This document shows, piece after piece, positions 45,401 through 57,817 of a stretch of 64,000 nt of DNA. Within the stretch, counting starts at the first letter, position 1. Every line of letters starts with the position of its first letter. The notes under the pieces are model-generated. The model was not told the DNA's origin and did not search any database. It saw only the letters and a list, made by a program, of their open reading frames with translations. The position numbers and the translations under genes were made by a program. The DNA comes from Halichondria panicea (Eukaryota > Porifera > Demospongiae > Suberitida > Halichondriidae): positions 3,226,169 through 3,290,168 of the forward strand of contig NC_087386.1 in assembly GCF_963675165.1 (NCBI RefSeq). Reading direction: 5' to 3'.

Positions 45401-46494
45401 TCGAAATATACCCACTATACGGTATACAAACGAGTATATAACACTCACATGTGTGCACAGAAAGTGAAAGAACTTTATCACAAAGAGACAAAATGTCCTT
45501 TGCATCCACTCCATTGTCCCCTACTCTGAAATCAATCTGTTTGTTGAGCTCGCTAGGAAGTTTGAAATCAATAACCTGCAGCAAGGCAAGTGCATAAAAC
45601 AATGTCCTAACGATCAAGTTACTGCCAGAAAAAATCTTGACGGCTATTTCGTTCGTTTTGATTGATCATAACTATTGTCAAGACAGATTATTTCAATTAC
45701 TTTGCAAGCATAATAAGCCCAGCCAGTAGTGTGAAAACATGTACATCAATAAAGCTGAGTAAGGCTACTTTCCTACACCCTTTGCATGGAGTGGCCATCA
45801 TGGACACGATCTTTCACTAACATCAAAAAATTGGTTACGCAAATGTTGCGGTAACAATTAATCATGTGCGGTCACCACCCGCGTCTTTTGTCAGGAAATT
45901 TATAGATTACAAGTGTCTATAACGTCATTACCATCGCAGTTTGTCTTTGACATCACAGAAACAGAACACTGAATATCTAACCTCGGTTTAATTAATTTAA
46001 ATAATATGTAGAAGCTGCTGCAAAGTAAAAAACAACCAAGTAGGTTTGCAGAGACGTCAGCGCTAAACACGTAGAAGCAGAAGATCACGAATTTGATTAA
46101 ATTCCATGAGCAATCACATCCTATTGTGAAATGACCTTAATTAAGACAAGAAGACCCTCTGAAGGATCCTGAGACTATTGTTACGTAAACTATTCACGAA
46201 TCTTGTGCCAGAGTTCGCTATCCATTAATGTCACTGTGGAACATTTTTGCTGTTATATATGCCACAACATACCCTTGGTTACGTTGCCATGTACACAATG
46301 ACGTAAGTAGTGTAAAACTTCCCAAACAAACCTTAGAAGTCCGTTCATGGTACTTGACAAGGTAGTTTTTAATCAAACCAAAAACATCATCGAATAATTT
46401 CTCATGGTTTTCATCTGGTTTCAATGACCTGTAAAAATAATGACATGGGTCTGGCAACATAGAGATCAATTCATGATCACCTTTCTGCAGCCAT
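39445..46494 (-). CDS. Glutamate / cysteine-sulfinate decarboxylase family (group II PLP decarboxylase)
   Basis: The start is a 14-nt first exon at 46494 (MAAE) that splices in phase into [16 protein letters not shown] (46339-46430). Further exons are about 45480-45580 ([16 protein letters not shown]), 43250-43570 ([37 protein letters not shown]), 42090-42290 ([25 protein letters not shown]), 41405-41640 (the PLP lysine in [26 protein letters not shown]), about 41053-41160, and 39445-39740 (C-terminus CLRMVIINP). HVDAA supplies the PLP-nitrogen Asp and NPHK the Schiff-base Lys. It would make GABA from glutamate, or hypotaurine or beta-alanine. The sequence does not settle which substrate is used. 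Large introns contain at least three repeats. Confidence 0.88.
40351..40957. mobile_element. Putative inverted-repeat element in decarboxylase intron
   Basis: The left end taccgtagtaaccgttgaac and the right end gttcgacggctagctacggta are imperfect inverted repeats about 25 bp long, and both are followed inward by cccacc-type and tatttgat blocks. A target duplication was not resolved. Confidence 0.55.
44270..44804. mobile_element. Interspersed repeat, family A copy 3
   Basis: The same family as 26853-27391 and in the same orientation, more diverged, with a shorter cacaga tract. It starts tgaaagcaccacgggtgctg and ends cgcactgaggcata. It lies in an intron of the decarboxylase gene. Confidence 0.8.
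45158..45195. repeat. Dispersed repeat shared with 48236-48280
   Basis: About 38 bp (tggtagtgatgcaacatgcc and on to ttgctttgatc) are nearly identical to 48236-48280. The flanks also share acaata and ttgcccag-like words, suggesting two copies of an old element. Confidence 0.55.
45256..45423. mobile_element. 168-bp MITE-like inverted repeat
   Basis: The ends tagcgggtatatttcgagag and gttcgaaatatacccactat are inverted repeats over about 22 bp. Between them are a polypurine patch and a (gcat)n run at 45364-45383. It lies in an intron of the decarboxylase gene. Confidence 0.65.
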
Positions 46495-47583
46495 TCTTGG
46501 GTTTCTGCACTCAGTCAGTCAGCCTTTCTCTATTAATTAATTATGTCACTCATGCTCAGTGCAGTACTAAATTTACTTTTCAAGTTAGGGAGGGCGTGGC
46601 CAAACTACAGTCCAGAGTCTACAGAGCTGTGTTGACCACAAACATCAATGACATGTGGACAGTACAATGAAGTAAATGATTTAAGAAAGGTGACGTTACT
46701 GCTGGTCAGCGCTAAAGGGCAATATGAATGCATGCGAGGTTAATTTTTGTGGCACACACTCCTGCAGTACCAGTTAGACCAGGAGTGAATTCATGCACTG
46801 ACTCTACCATGACTACAATACCCGGTACCCCCACCCTCACAGGAGATACATGAAAAGCACTGGACAGAAAAGAGTCACCGCAAACAGTTAGGGACAATCA
46901 GTTTGTATCTCCTGGTTAGACCTAGGCAGTGCATGCTGCCTTTGAAGTGCAGCCAATGAAGGTTTTTAGCACTTCAGTAACTCACTGTTCACCCTGTACC
47001 CTGAACTCGCACTTGTCGTATGTCTGACAACAAATCTACCCTCTTAATTAAAGCCACACGCCTGCATGGCATGATCTGCTCTTTATACATGTAGATCTAC
47101 CTCGATCATAATGTAGATCTACCTCGATCATAATTTTTCCGCTCCCTCCCCTAAATTTTACCACTGTTTTCTTATAATTATGCTGATAGGACTGATTGCT
47201 AGCTTGGTAGATTTTACTTGGTTTACCTGTTTTTCTTTAATATGTTCCCCTATTTGTTTCGGCCACCTTATTCTTCAATTAATATCCTGTTAACTATATT
47301 GATTCTGAAGTAATTATTTACTCTGAGTTTTAGACCTAGTGCACAACTTTCTTGTAATACCAATAGATCTACTTAGCACTCATATCTCTAGCTGCTGCCT
47401 TCCTTGGGGGGTAAATAGAACATTCGTCCGATGAGGTGGCCAGGCTACGTCTTTACCCCCTCCCAAGCTGAAATCAATTAGAGGAGCTGCCTAACCCAAA
47501 TCAGTCATGGTTCGGCTCACCCTCTAAGGAGCGTTGTAGAAAGGGCATGTAGTTGTACTTATGCACTGTTCATGTTTTTGTAT

Positions 47584-47630
47584 ATACCTAGTTAGTGCAA
47601 GATAATAATTATCTTGCACTAACTAGGTAT
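47584..47630. repeat. 47-bp perfect palindrome
   Basis: The 21-bp arms (atacctagttagtgcaagat plus a) are perfectly complementary around a 5-nt ataat centre. It is noncoding. It would form a stable hairpin if transcribed, but it has no U-run or known RNA motif. Confidence 0.9.
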
Positions 47631-48416
47631 GCAATTCGATATCAATCTCTAATTATTATATCTATCAGAGATCGATATCGAATCAATAGAAAACATTGAG
47701 TTTGCCCAGATCTATTTAAAAAAAACATTGACTAGTTTTTAAAGTGCACTTCGAAACTATAACTGCTAGCTGTCTAATTAAAGGATGATCTGATGAATTC
47801 CCTCGAAAAGTTCACTGCAACATCTCTACACTGGTTGTACAAGACCAAAAACTTTATGACAGTTGCATCATAGATACTATAATATCTATGGTTGCATGTT
47901 GGATGAGCTATTCAAATACCAAAAAGGAAGTGAACACGAATATGGGTACTAACCCTAAAAGAAACGCCTATTACAAAACGTACGTCATTAGTGGTCTCCC
48001 CACTTATAATAAGTTAACTCTCTATAATAATGCATGCAGTGAAAAAAGTTACAAACAAGTGCAAAAAACATTTTGTGAAAAAATGGGAAAGAGTCCACCC
48101 CCAACTAGTTAGAGAGCATGCAAAGACTATACCAACCCATAATCTTGTTTTCGAACTTTTTGTTACTTCAGTGCGCATGCTCTTCCAACCCTACTCTTTC
48201 CCATTTTTTGCAGAGTTGTATAATTATGGTTGCTATGGTAGTGATGCAACACGCCATATACAGAGCACTTAATTGCTTTGATCGGCCCACTCACTGGGCA
48301 ACAAGTAACAATACAAGACAGAGGACTAAGTCTAAGACGAGTATGAAAATGCTGATTCAGCAAAAATTAATGTTAGGCGGATGGTTGTTGGAGGTGTCTC
48401 CTCTGCCCCCCCCCCC

Positions 48417-48478
48417 CTATCAGGGATAGGTGGGGATTAGACCTATCACATGATCTAATCCCAACCTATCCCGTGGGG
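48417..48478. repeat. Inverted repeat next to a C-run
   Basis: The arms ggataggt-ggggattaga and tctaatccc-aacctatcc pair with a short ccta/tcacatga loop, immediately after a run of ten or more cytosines (48407-48417). This is probably a small folded element. Confidence 0.75.
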
Positions 48479-48617
48479 CATTAGTTTGACAAGTGCATAA
48501 TAAGAGGTGTATAAATTGCTATGCCAAGAATGCAGTGCATGAAATAGCAACAAGTAAACAGTCCATTAACTACTGTTCATTTTGTTCTAAAAAACTGTTT
48601 TGTACAAAGCATACATA

Positions 48618-51600
48618 TCACCTAACACACTCCATCGGTAGGTTAGATTGCACTTCTTGTAAATAATCTACCTGTTCTTGTACGGTAATGATCTTGGCTT
48701 CTAATTCCGTTCGTTTTTGACGTTGCTCTTCAATTTTATTGCGAAGAAACAAATCGACTTCTTCAACATTAGCCAACGCAAACTCAGCTAATACATTACT
48801 AAGAAGTACCTCAAGACTATCAATAGCTTTGGGGTCTGACAGTTCCAATTGGTCGAATGCACCCTGCAACATATTAACTGCAGATTGTGCTGTACCAGAT
48901 GCAGCCAATGTTGTGTTGAGTCCAGTTTCAATATTGGCTACACTTTCTGCAAGATCATCTATATCACTGAGCACATCGTTAGTCATACTGTGGATGCTCT
49001 GCACATCACTTGATAAATCCCTTACTGCATTGACAGTTGACTTTGCTTCTATGATGTTTGAAGCTTCAAATTCTACGAGTGGTGATGCCGTGAGAGACAT
49101 TACATCCTGCAAACAAGAGAATGTCAGAATGAATGTCACGGATAAAAATGAGAGCGTGCTTTGTTGCAACAAAACAACGGACACTGAGCAAATAACACAC
49201 AGCCAATAATACTAAACCTTGTGTGCGTGTTAGCGAACCTAGAACTAATAAATAGTAATTGCCTGGCAAATGTAAAGTGCTGAGTCAGCAATGAGCCGGG
49301 GCTCATTGCTAAGGGGGGATTAGAGAGTGAGTGGGGCTCGTTGCTGACTCAGCACTTTACATTCGGCAGGCACAAACTACTCTAGCTCAGCTTTTGCAAT
49401 GTTTACTGACTCTCTGCAATTGCTCCAATGTACTGTACTCTATCTAGATTCAGCCCAGTGTGTGTCAGTTAACTCTAGCTGTGTAGTTCTGGCATAAACC
49501 AGCATGTTTCGCAAGCATAAAACGTTGGGTGCAAGTGCTTATGGTATTGCAATAATAATACTGCATGCAAGATAATTTAAACTTACTTGCTTAGCTGAAG
49601 AAACAAGATCAAAAGCCTTTGAAATGTGTGCTTTTGTTGTATTTACTCGGCCCGTTAGTTCAGAAAGTTGTTTTTGGAACAGTTCCGCTTCACTCAGTAT
49701 GAGAGCAGCACTTTCGTTTATACTGGTCACATGCTGCAATGCCATATTAGCCTGAAGTGAGATTTGCAACGAATTATTGTTAAAGTCCAGCAAGTTTCGC
49801 AGAATAGTTTCAGCTAATTCTATCTGTTCGGCAACGGAATCAGCTGTCTCGTACGCTTTATTTGGAAGATCTTGGGCTCTGTTACTCTGACCAAACACAC
49901 GGCTTTCATCGACTGCTAATCGAGCTTGTACAACTTGGAAGCTACTTAATTCTCTAGCCAATGTTTGATTAAGTGCATACAGTTGCTGATGCTGGTTAGA
50001 AATTTCGATTGAGATGTCAGTGTTAACGTCAGTTTCTGTTGCATGTGAAAGAGAGATTAACTTTCGTAGAATTTCTTCAGGTGGACAATCTGGTACACTC
50101 TGAAGCAAAAGTAATTGGTCTTGAAGTATTTGTAAATTTGATGTGAGGTTGTTTACCATTGAAACAATGCGATTGATATCAACAGCTGCTGCATCGAGCA
50201 TTTCGTACGAATCATTTATCGATGCCGAGGTGTTGCTAAACAGATGAAATATGCTACCAGCTTCTTGCCGAGCATTTGCTAGGAACGTTGCAATTTGGAT
50301 TAAGTTATTCTGAATTTCGGCAACTTGACCAGAAACAAACTGCACTGATTTAGCTACAGCCTGGGAGACATTTAGACTACTATTAAGACTAGCTTGAATA
50401 CGGTAAGATGACATTTGGATAAACGGAAGCAGTTCATTTTGAATAATGTCTAAAAATGAATTCGCCGAGAAGAACTCATTAATGATACGATCAAGTAACT
50501 CATTAGATGTGGAACCAAGAACTAAAACTGTAGTGGAAGTGCTTTTTAGCGTCTCCAAAGAAAACTGTATCGACGTGCTCTGTGACTGAAGAACTTCCAC
50601 TGCCACACGTACAAGGGTATTGAATCTAGTAGTTAAATTTGTCTCTCTGACACTGAGAGCATCAATAACTGATACAATATTATTAACCACTTGTTGCTTG
50701 CCTGCTAATCGAGGGTTGAAGGGCCCAAGGCCCAAAGCAGTTAGCATATCTTGGAGTTTGGTGAGTCTGTTTTGTGCGATAAAATACCGAGCTTCAGCAT
50801 CCACTGCGTTATCTTCGATTTCTTGATAGCAACTGGGACATGCTGGAAAGGAATGACGCAAAAACACAATCGTTACATGCACATTAGGATGTTCAGAGAA
50901 GACACAATCCCACAAAAGTAAATTAATTAATACATGTACCGGGTACATCGTAGATTGGATGCCCCGGCCCTTATCATTTTACAACGACATTTGACCACAT
51001 CTAGGCACCTGGTCACTCAGTAGATTAATCATGTGTTTAAAATAATACGCTGTGTACTACTGTAAATGTCAGTCCACTACAATGAAAATTACTTTATGTA
51101 CTTCATTATTTATAGGGCTATTCTGCTTGCTCAAAAACTACACGGGTGGAGCTAGTATGCACCGTCGGGTTTAGAATGACACTGTATAAGCCTGATTGCG
51201 TTAATTTGCAAATTGCATGCAAAAAACAAGGGAAAATGCGCATGCATGCTCACTCTTTGTGTTTTGCGAATTATGCGAAATGCAATGGAAAGAAAGTCGC
51301 ATTCGAAACCCAATTTATGGTATGTATGTACCTCTGCATCTTTGACTGGTTTGAAAATAATTCGTAACACAATCTCTACAATCAGAGCCAGTAGATCCAG
51401 GCAGGCATATACAGACACCATCTGCTTCACAAAATACTGACTGGGAGTTGAATTGAGAGCAGGAACATTCTGCAAACACAAACAAAGTATTCATAACCAC
51501 TCAATCAGATTGCTTACGGGCAGTGATTCACATCACAACATAATTATAGTTATTGCAAACCCACATTCGCATTCATATACGTATGGTAGAAACAAACCTT

Positions 51601-54600
51601 GGCATCCGACAGTTGTGAAATTGAAGTACCCTTGAAGACACTGGTCACAATTATCTCCAGTAACCCCAGGGAGACAAGTACACTGTCTGTTGTCATCACA
51701 TTGAGAGCTAACTGATCCAATAGTATTACAGTTGCACGGAAGACACCCAGATTCCTGGCCAAACCCGAAATAGCCTAGAGTGCAGCGGTCACAGCTCCGT
51801 CCAATCACATTGGGTAGACAAGCACACTGCCCAAGCTCCATATTACAGACACTACTCTCAGAACCACTGAGCTCACAGTCACAGTCTGAATGCATGATCA
51901 ACAAAAATTAATGATGTTAAGTACAGCAGTGTTAATGTAGGTAAGTACGTATACAATGTATATACTACCTACTGCAAAGGTGAATTACGTACATGTATGT
52001 CGTTGTAGTCAGTACATTGTCAGAAAAAAGCTTCAACATGTGGATTACTCACCAGTACAGTTCTTCGATGTTACAGCGTCACCATAGAATCCATCTGCAC
52101 ATCGTTCACACTGATCACCCGCGGTACTCCCAAGACAACGAGTACAGGAACCCGTAGTAGTGTTACAACTAAGTGGGTCATCTAGGTTGATGTTGTTGTT
52201 GCACAAGCAATCCGTGCACAAGGAAGGTTGTCCAGTCAAGAGTCCAGTAGGATCTCCAAAGTAACCAGTTCTACAAAATTCACAGTTTTGCCCGACATGC
52301 CCACTGGGGCAATTAGTGCACATTGCTTCACCGTTTGGGAGGAGGACACACTCATCTGAAAACTGGCCACCTGGTTGAGACAGAGGGCAAGGGCAAGGTT
52401 TACAGCTAATATTTCTGATTGGATCACCAAAGAACCCTTGCTGGCAACTTCCACAGGCGGGCCCTTCTGTTGCTTGGGAACAATTCATGCACACACCATT
52501 TCCAGGGTCGCAGTTGTTTGAGAATCCATTACACTCACAAGGCTCACATGTACTCTGTGCTGTTTTTGTATAGCCTTGTGCACATCGCTCACAAGAGAGT
52601 CCGGCATAGCCCAGAGGACATTCACACTCCTCAACCCAAGAAACTTGTTCACCAAGACCAGATGATCTAACAGCTGTATCCAATCTAATTTGAGACAATA
52701 ACACTTCAGTGTTGAAATTTACCGAAATGTACAGACTGTTTAGTGAAAATAGCACATATTGAAGATCGGATAGAGAAGCGGGAGTTGAGGTAACTAAATG
52801 CAGCCATCCAGCAGTTTCGTGAAACTGAACAGAAAACAATCCATCGTCAATTTCCATTAATAATGCACCAAGTTGAATGTTCTCACGCACAAGTACTACG
52901 TCATAAGGGTCTACAGAGTAATTTTCTGCCACAGCTGCCATGCCAACGTGCAGGTATTGACTGTAAGAGCTAAGTTTATTTCCAAGAAATTGGTTAGGTG
53001 CTAAAAGTTTACCTTCCAAATTGCCAGGGATAACAATTCCAGCATCCCCTTGCATCACCTCAATTGTGTCATTTTCATTGGCAGTGACTAGCTGCCAACC
53101 ATCTAGTGGAACGACTGCTGAAGAATTAAACAAGGTAGACACTGAAGATCGTACAAAACCGTCGGCTGCGGAACACCGTGAGGTGAGGCCAGCACAGAAA
53201 CAACTCTGACAACCGTTGGGGTTGCTCTCTTGCAAGTTGAAAGTTCCGAATTGACACAAAGAACAGTCACGATCCGTAACATTCATAACACATTCGCACT
53301 GACCAGTAACGAGATCACAGCTTTTACCAAACGATCCAGTAGCATTACAGTCACATGACCTTCAGAAAAATAAATGGTGTGGGAAAAATGGATACATGCA
53401 TCTACATGTATTATTACTACGTAGATGCACCTTAGACAGGCAGCTAGGGTACTCCAGGCCACCATGATATACACATACTTAGCTAAATTTCATTCCACCC
53501 ACTTTAATATGGCCTTAATATGCTCATGTATGTACTGTCACATTTGTGAGAGAGTTCTCACATGCACTGTACCTGCAACCGGACTCCTGAAAGCCGTAGT
53601 AAAATTGTGCACACCGGTCACAAGTTGCCCCGGTTACACCAGGCTTGCATTCACACACACCAGATGTATCATCACAATTGGTATTCACAGCTCCTACAGA
53701 ATATGGATCAAAACGACATAATTATTATCTCGCACATATGTACATGATAGATATCGGCTCCCTATAAACAGTGGTCTTTTATTTTAGTCAAAGTAAAATT
53801 CTGTCTACTTTTATACTTATACTAATTAATACAACATTGTAGCAATAATTATGTGTAAGGTATAATTATATATTTGTATGCTGCATAATTATTTTCTTGT
53901 TACCAATAAGACTACAGTTGCACGAGAAACACTGTAGATCTCCAAGGTTTCGGAATCCTTCAGCACATGACGAGCAATCTCTTCCAACAGTGTTCTCTAT
54001 GCACTGACACACACCGCTAGTAGAATCACAATAAGGGCTAATGGAACCATCAACATCACAGTCACATCCTACACATATGTGAAGAGTATTTCATTTTAAC
54101 AATGAACAAGAGGCAAGTGTGAGACACTCACTTGAACAGCCACTGGTGTTAAGGTTGTAATAGCTGGGAATGCACTGATCACATTGACGCCCCCTCACTC
54201 CCGGCAAACAGAAGCATTTCCCTCCAAAAGCCTGACAAGTAGTGCCACGTTGGCTGCCAGTCTCATCACAGCTGCACTCTGTAGTGATATATATCCTTGA
54301 ACAACCATTTTAGGAACAACGAAGGCATGCACTTACAATATATCTTAGCTGACTAGCTATAGAATGAAATAACAGTTCACTCACCCAATGCTCCATTGTA
54401 CACAGCTACTGATATGGTGAATATTGTCAAGGCACATGACGGATTGGCTGAGGACCGAGTAATGATATGACTGTACTCATTAATGCAGTCCATGTAATCG
54501 GAAACAAGTTGAGTATGATCAAATATGGGGAGACCTGCAGCCATTATCGGGACTATAAAAAGGGAGTCAATGTCGAACATGCCGGGGCTGCCAGATAACC

Positions 54601-57333
54601 CTGATGAAAAATCATGGAGACTATAGTTATAGCTTTGTCCTGCACGTAGGCAAACAGCAACAGAGTTGGTTACACCACTCCCCATTGGCCACGAAGAGTA
54701 AATGATCGATGTATTTGTAGTTATCTCCTCGATACTCTCACTACAGCTGAAAGAGTCTCTCCCAACATTTGGGTTGGGTGTAATTGACAGTGTAACACTA
54801 TCCCACATGGTTATTCCTTGAAGGTTGTACCTGATGTAAATGATGTACAGCCCACTTACTGGGGCAGTCAAATATCCCAACTCTAGCCTATCGGAAGTAC
54901 TAGTGACACGAGCATAACCAGTGCCCGTAAATCGTTCATTTTCTCCACTGGTTTCAATAATTCGATTAGAGCTATATTTTTCAGCCTCCAGACGGAGATA
55001 ATCGATAGAGGGATAGAAGTACCCGTTAATAGTTTCTGAACATGTCCTTCCTTGGATACCCTGTCTACAAACACACTGTCCAGTAATCATGTCACACTGG
55101 GAGTTAATCGAACCACCCGAGTTGCAATTGCAAGGCAGACAACCTTCGGAGGTTATTGGGATAGGTTGATAAAAGTTGGGTAGGCATTGGTCGCATTTAT
55201 CACCAACAATGTTTTGTTTACACTGACACACACCGTTTACAGGATTGCATTCTGTGCTTAGGGATCCAGTGGAGTTACAGTTACATTCTGCATAAATGGA
55301 ACCGTATCAAAAATTGGAATTAATGTGACAATAACATACCTTGACAGCCATCTGGGTTTTCAATAGTCAAGTTATAGAAACCAGACATGCATTGTTCACA
55401 CGCTTGTCCAATCACTTGAGATTTACAAAAGCACTGCCTGACTTCAACACCCTGGTTTGCTCCTCGGGTACACTCACCATCATCTGTCACTCCAGCAAGA
55501 TTGCAGTTGCACGCTTTGAGAATTAGACAAAACATAAAAAGGTGGGACTATGAATCTCATCCTGTCCTTAAAACGATAAACATATACATACACAATTTTG
55601 CCACACACATTTTAACACGACTACTATAATTACATGACTGTACCTACTGCTTGGATATCAAAGCAAATCGGCAGACATAAATTATAATTATCTTCAAGCA
55701 TAATAATAGTAATTGATGATAATTATACACCAGTGTTGCATAATGATTTTCTATTATGAACGTCTCAAATTCAGGATGCAAAAAAAAAACTCACGTTGGC
55801 AGGCATTGACATCACTGATATCGAGACCTGGTATCTGATAGTGGGAAGTAGCACATTGATCACATTGTCTTCCAGCAGTGTTGTCCTGGCAATTGATGCA
55901 CACACCCCCACTTGTTTCCCCAGACTGAGAGTACACGTCCGAGTCAAACACACATATTGTTGAGTGGCCATTGCAGCTACACACTGTAGGGTGTAATGAT
56001 CACTGATAAATAAATAATTCAAGCTTGACTAGTTATGGTTGGTGATGGATGATACACAATCATCCAATGTACTTTGCACATACAAGACTAGTGTAAACAA
56101 ATTCATATCCAATTATGCCAAACTGTGGTAAACATTCAAAAAAGTGGGTGGAACAGGTCCACCACCTACCGTGGAACCTCCCATAAGCTGAATACCAATA
56201 ACTTTAGTGTTTTAGTGAATACAACCTCTCAATAAAGGACAACTGGCATACAATCTTGCACATTTTTGGGAGTTCCAGAAATCACAATTTTCATTCAAGC
56301 CTATGCTACTTCAACCAACCCTAATCTCAACCAAGCGCAATACACCTGTTACATTTATGCACTCACTTTGGCATTCAATCTCTCCATTTCCATTTGCCCT
56401 GTGCCATGGCCTATCTTGATAAAAATCTGCGCAACGTTCACAAAATTGTCCAGCGGTATTATGTTGACAAACACATTCATACTCATGTGTAGTGGGGCTT
56501 CTTGTACAGGCAGACGCATGCCCATTGCACTGACAGCTTCCAACAACATTCAAATCATTGATTGCATAGTAGTAGCCAAAGTCATCCGGTGCCAAGTCCG
56601 GGATTGGAAAGTGTTCAGCGAGCACCACTCTGATGTTGGTAGCAGTGAGAAAATCAAACAGCATGCTGCTATAACCAGGAATAGAGTCATTAGCAGATGG
56701 TCGACCAAGTCGGGGAAAGAAACTCTTTGCTCCAGGGGCTGGAGGAAGATTAATACTCTGACACAAAACAGTTGTTTCATTGGCTATATCAAGCATCTGA
56801 TTCGACTCGAGACCAAATGTGTCAACACAAGAAACAGCGAAGTAATGATAGGGAGTATACGTTTGGCCATAATCATCAGATTTCAGAATGTAAAAGCTGT
56901 TTGGCATGAATGAAGCAAAGTTGAATCTTATTACTTCAACCTGTACAAGAGTTTGTAGAGAAAGTTCGATTACTACAACATTCTGTGTGTCAAAAGTATT
57001 CTCAGATTGCCACCAACTCTCTTCATTCAGAAGAAAATCAGTAATTAAACTTGGAGGGTGAGAGTTAACGGAACTGTCTGCATCACATATAGCAGAGCAG
57101 TCACTAGTGACTTCCCTAAGTATCAGGCTGTATTGTCTTGTACAAAATTCAGTAGGAGGAAATCCACATGTGCTGTTCACTTCTGGAACTTGGTTGAAAG
57201 AAAACGATTGTGTGGGTGGCTCACAATGAACAGCAATTCCATTTGCCTCGTAACACTCCGACTGGATTTGTTCTTGACCAAAAACGTGCAATACTAGCAG
57301 CAGAAATACTGTTAAGGTGGTACACATGACCAT
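48618..57333 (-). CDS. Laminin chain with LN, LF and L4 domains and a coiled-coil arm
   Basis: A secreted, multi-exon basement-membrane-type protein. The signal peptide is MVMCTTLTVFLLLVLHVFG (start chosen at 57333). The LN domain (56500-57270) begins with ANGIAVHCEP and is followed by LE repeats (GHASACTRS, CQHNTAGQFCERCADFYQD; also 55754-55984, 55320-55535). An LF (domain IV of beta type) spans about 54400-55060: YFYPSIDYLRLEAEKYSS ... DIDSLFIVP. More LE repeats follow (53280-54290), then an L4 (laminin B) domain (about 52640-53170, GWQLVTANENDTIEVMQGDA to QVSWVEECECPLGYAG) and LE repeats (51370-52630). A long coiled coil (49580-50830 and 48618-49110) ends in NLPMECVR. No LG domains follow in the downstream 2 kb. 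LN domains polymerise laminin networks, and the coiled coil assembles the trimer. Confidence 0.88.
49260..49372. mobile_element. 113-bp MITE-like inverted repeat in laminin intron
   Basis: Arms of about 38 bp (tgcctggcaaatgtaaagtg at the left; its inverse cactttacattcggcaggca at the right) enclose a short loop that includes ggggggatt. It is noncoding and lies between the two last coiled-coil exons of the laminin gene. Confidence 0.8.
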
Positions 57334-57817
57334 TTCGTTGAGGCAAACAGTGCAGTGATACAATGGAGCTTCTCTGCCTTGCGGTTCAGGTTCTACACAG
57401 CTAAAACTCGAAAAGGGGAGGGGCTGAGAACTCTGTGAATTAGACCGATTTTTCTCCAATCAATAGATCTAGTGTCTGTGTTACTTTATAATTATAATTA
57501 TTATAGTAACAGACTGAATTTCTAGGACTCTGTACTATCGATCTATGCCTCTCATCAGCTTGCAGAATAACAAAACAAGCGGGCTATGGCCACCCTGCAT
57601 TATTATGAACTATATTATAGACAGTATGTTATAGTATAGACTACTGGCGCGGCGCGGTGCAAGATATTAATTTATTTATTGTGAATACTGGGAAGCTACA
57701 CTCTTATTTCCACTTCTCTGAATTCTGCCTGAACTGATCATCATTAGATCGCTCTAGCTAACTTGTCCTCTGGCCTGGTCTCGAGGGCTAGGGCTAGTGA
57801 GAGAACTGAGGAGTCAC

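Larger units (their letters stand above)
46495..48617. other. Intergenic region between decarboxylase and laminin genes
   Basis: No coding exon is supported. It holds a tandem duplication of about 22 bp (tagatctacctcgatcataa at 47093-47136), a long palindrome at 47584-47630, a copy of the dispersed repeat at 48236-48280 and an inverted repeat at 48417-48475. Confidence 0.5.

Noticed and set aside
48403-48420. C-run at 48407 as a G-quadruplex regulatory site
   Set aside because: It is a single homopolymer run with no spaced G-tracts of regular length; more likely slippage next to a folded repeat.
57327-57459. Starting the laminin frame at the upstream ATG (57459)
   Set aside because: It would place about 40 polar residues before the hydrophobic signal sequence. 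The ATG at 57333 gives a normal secretion signal.
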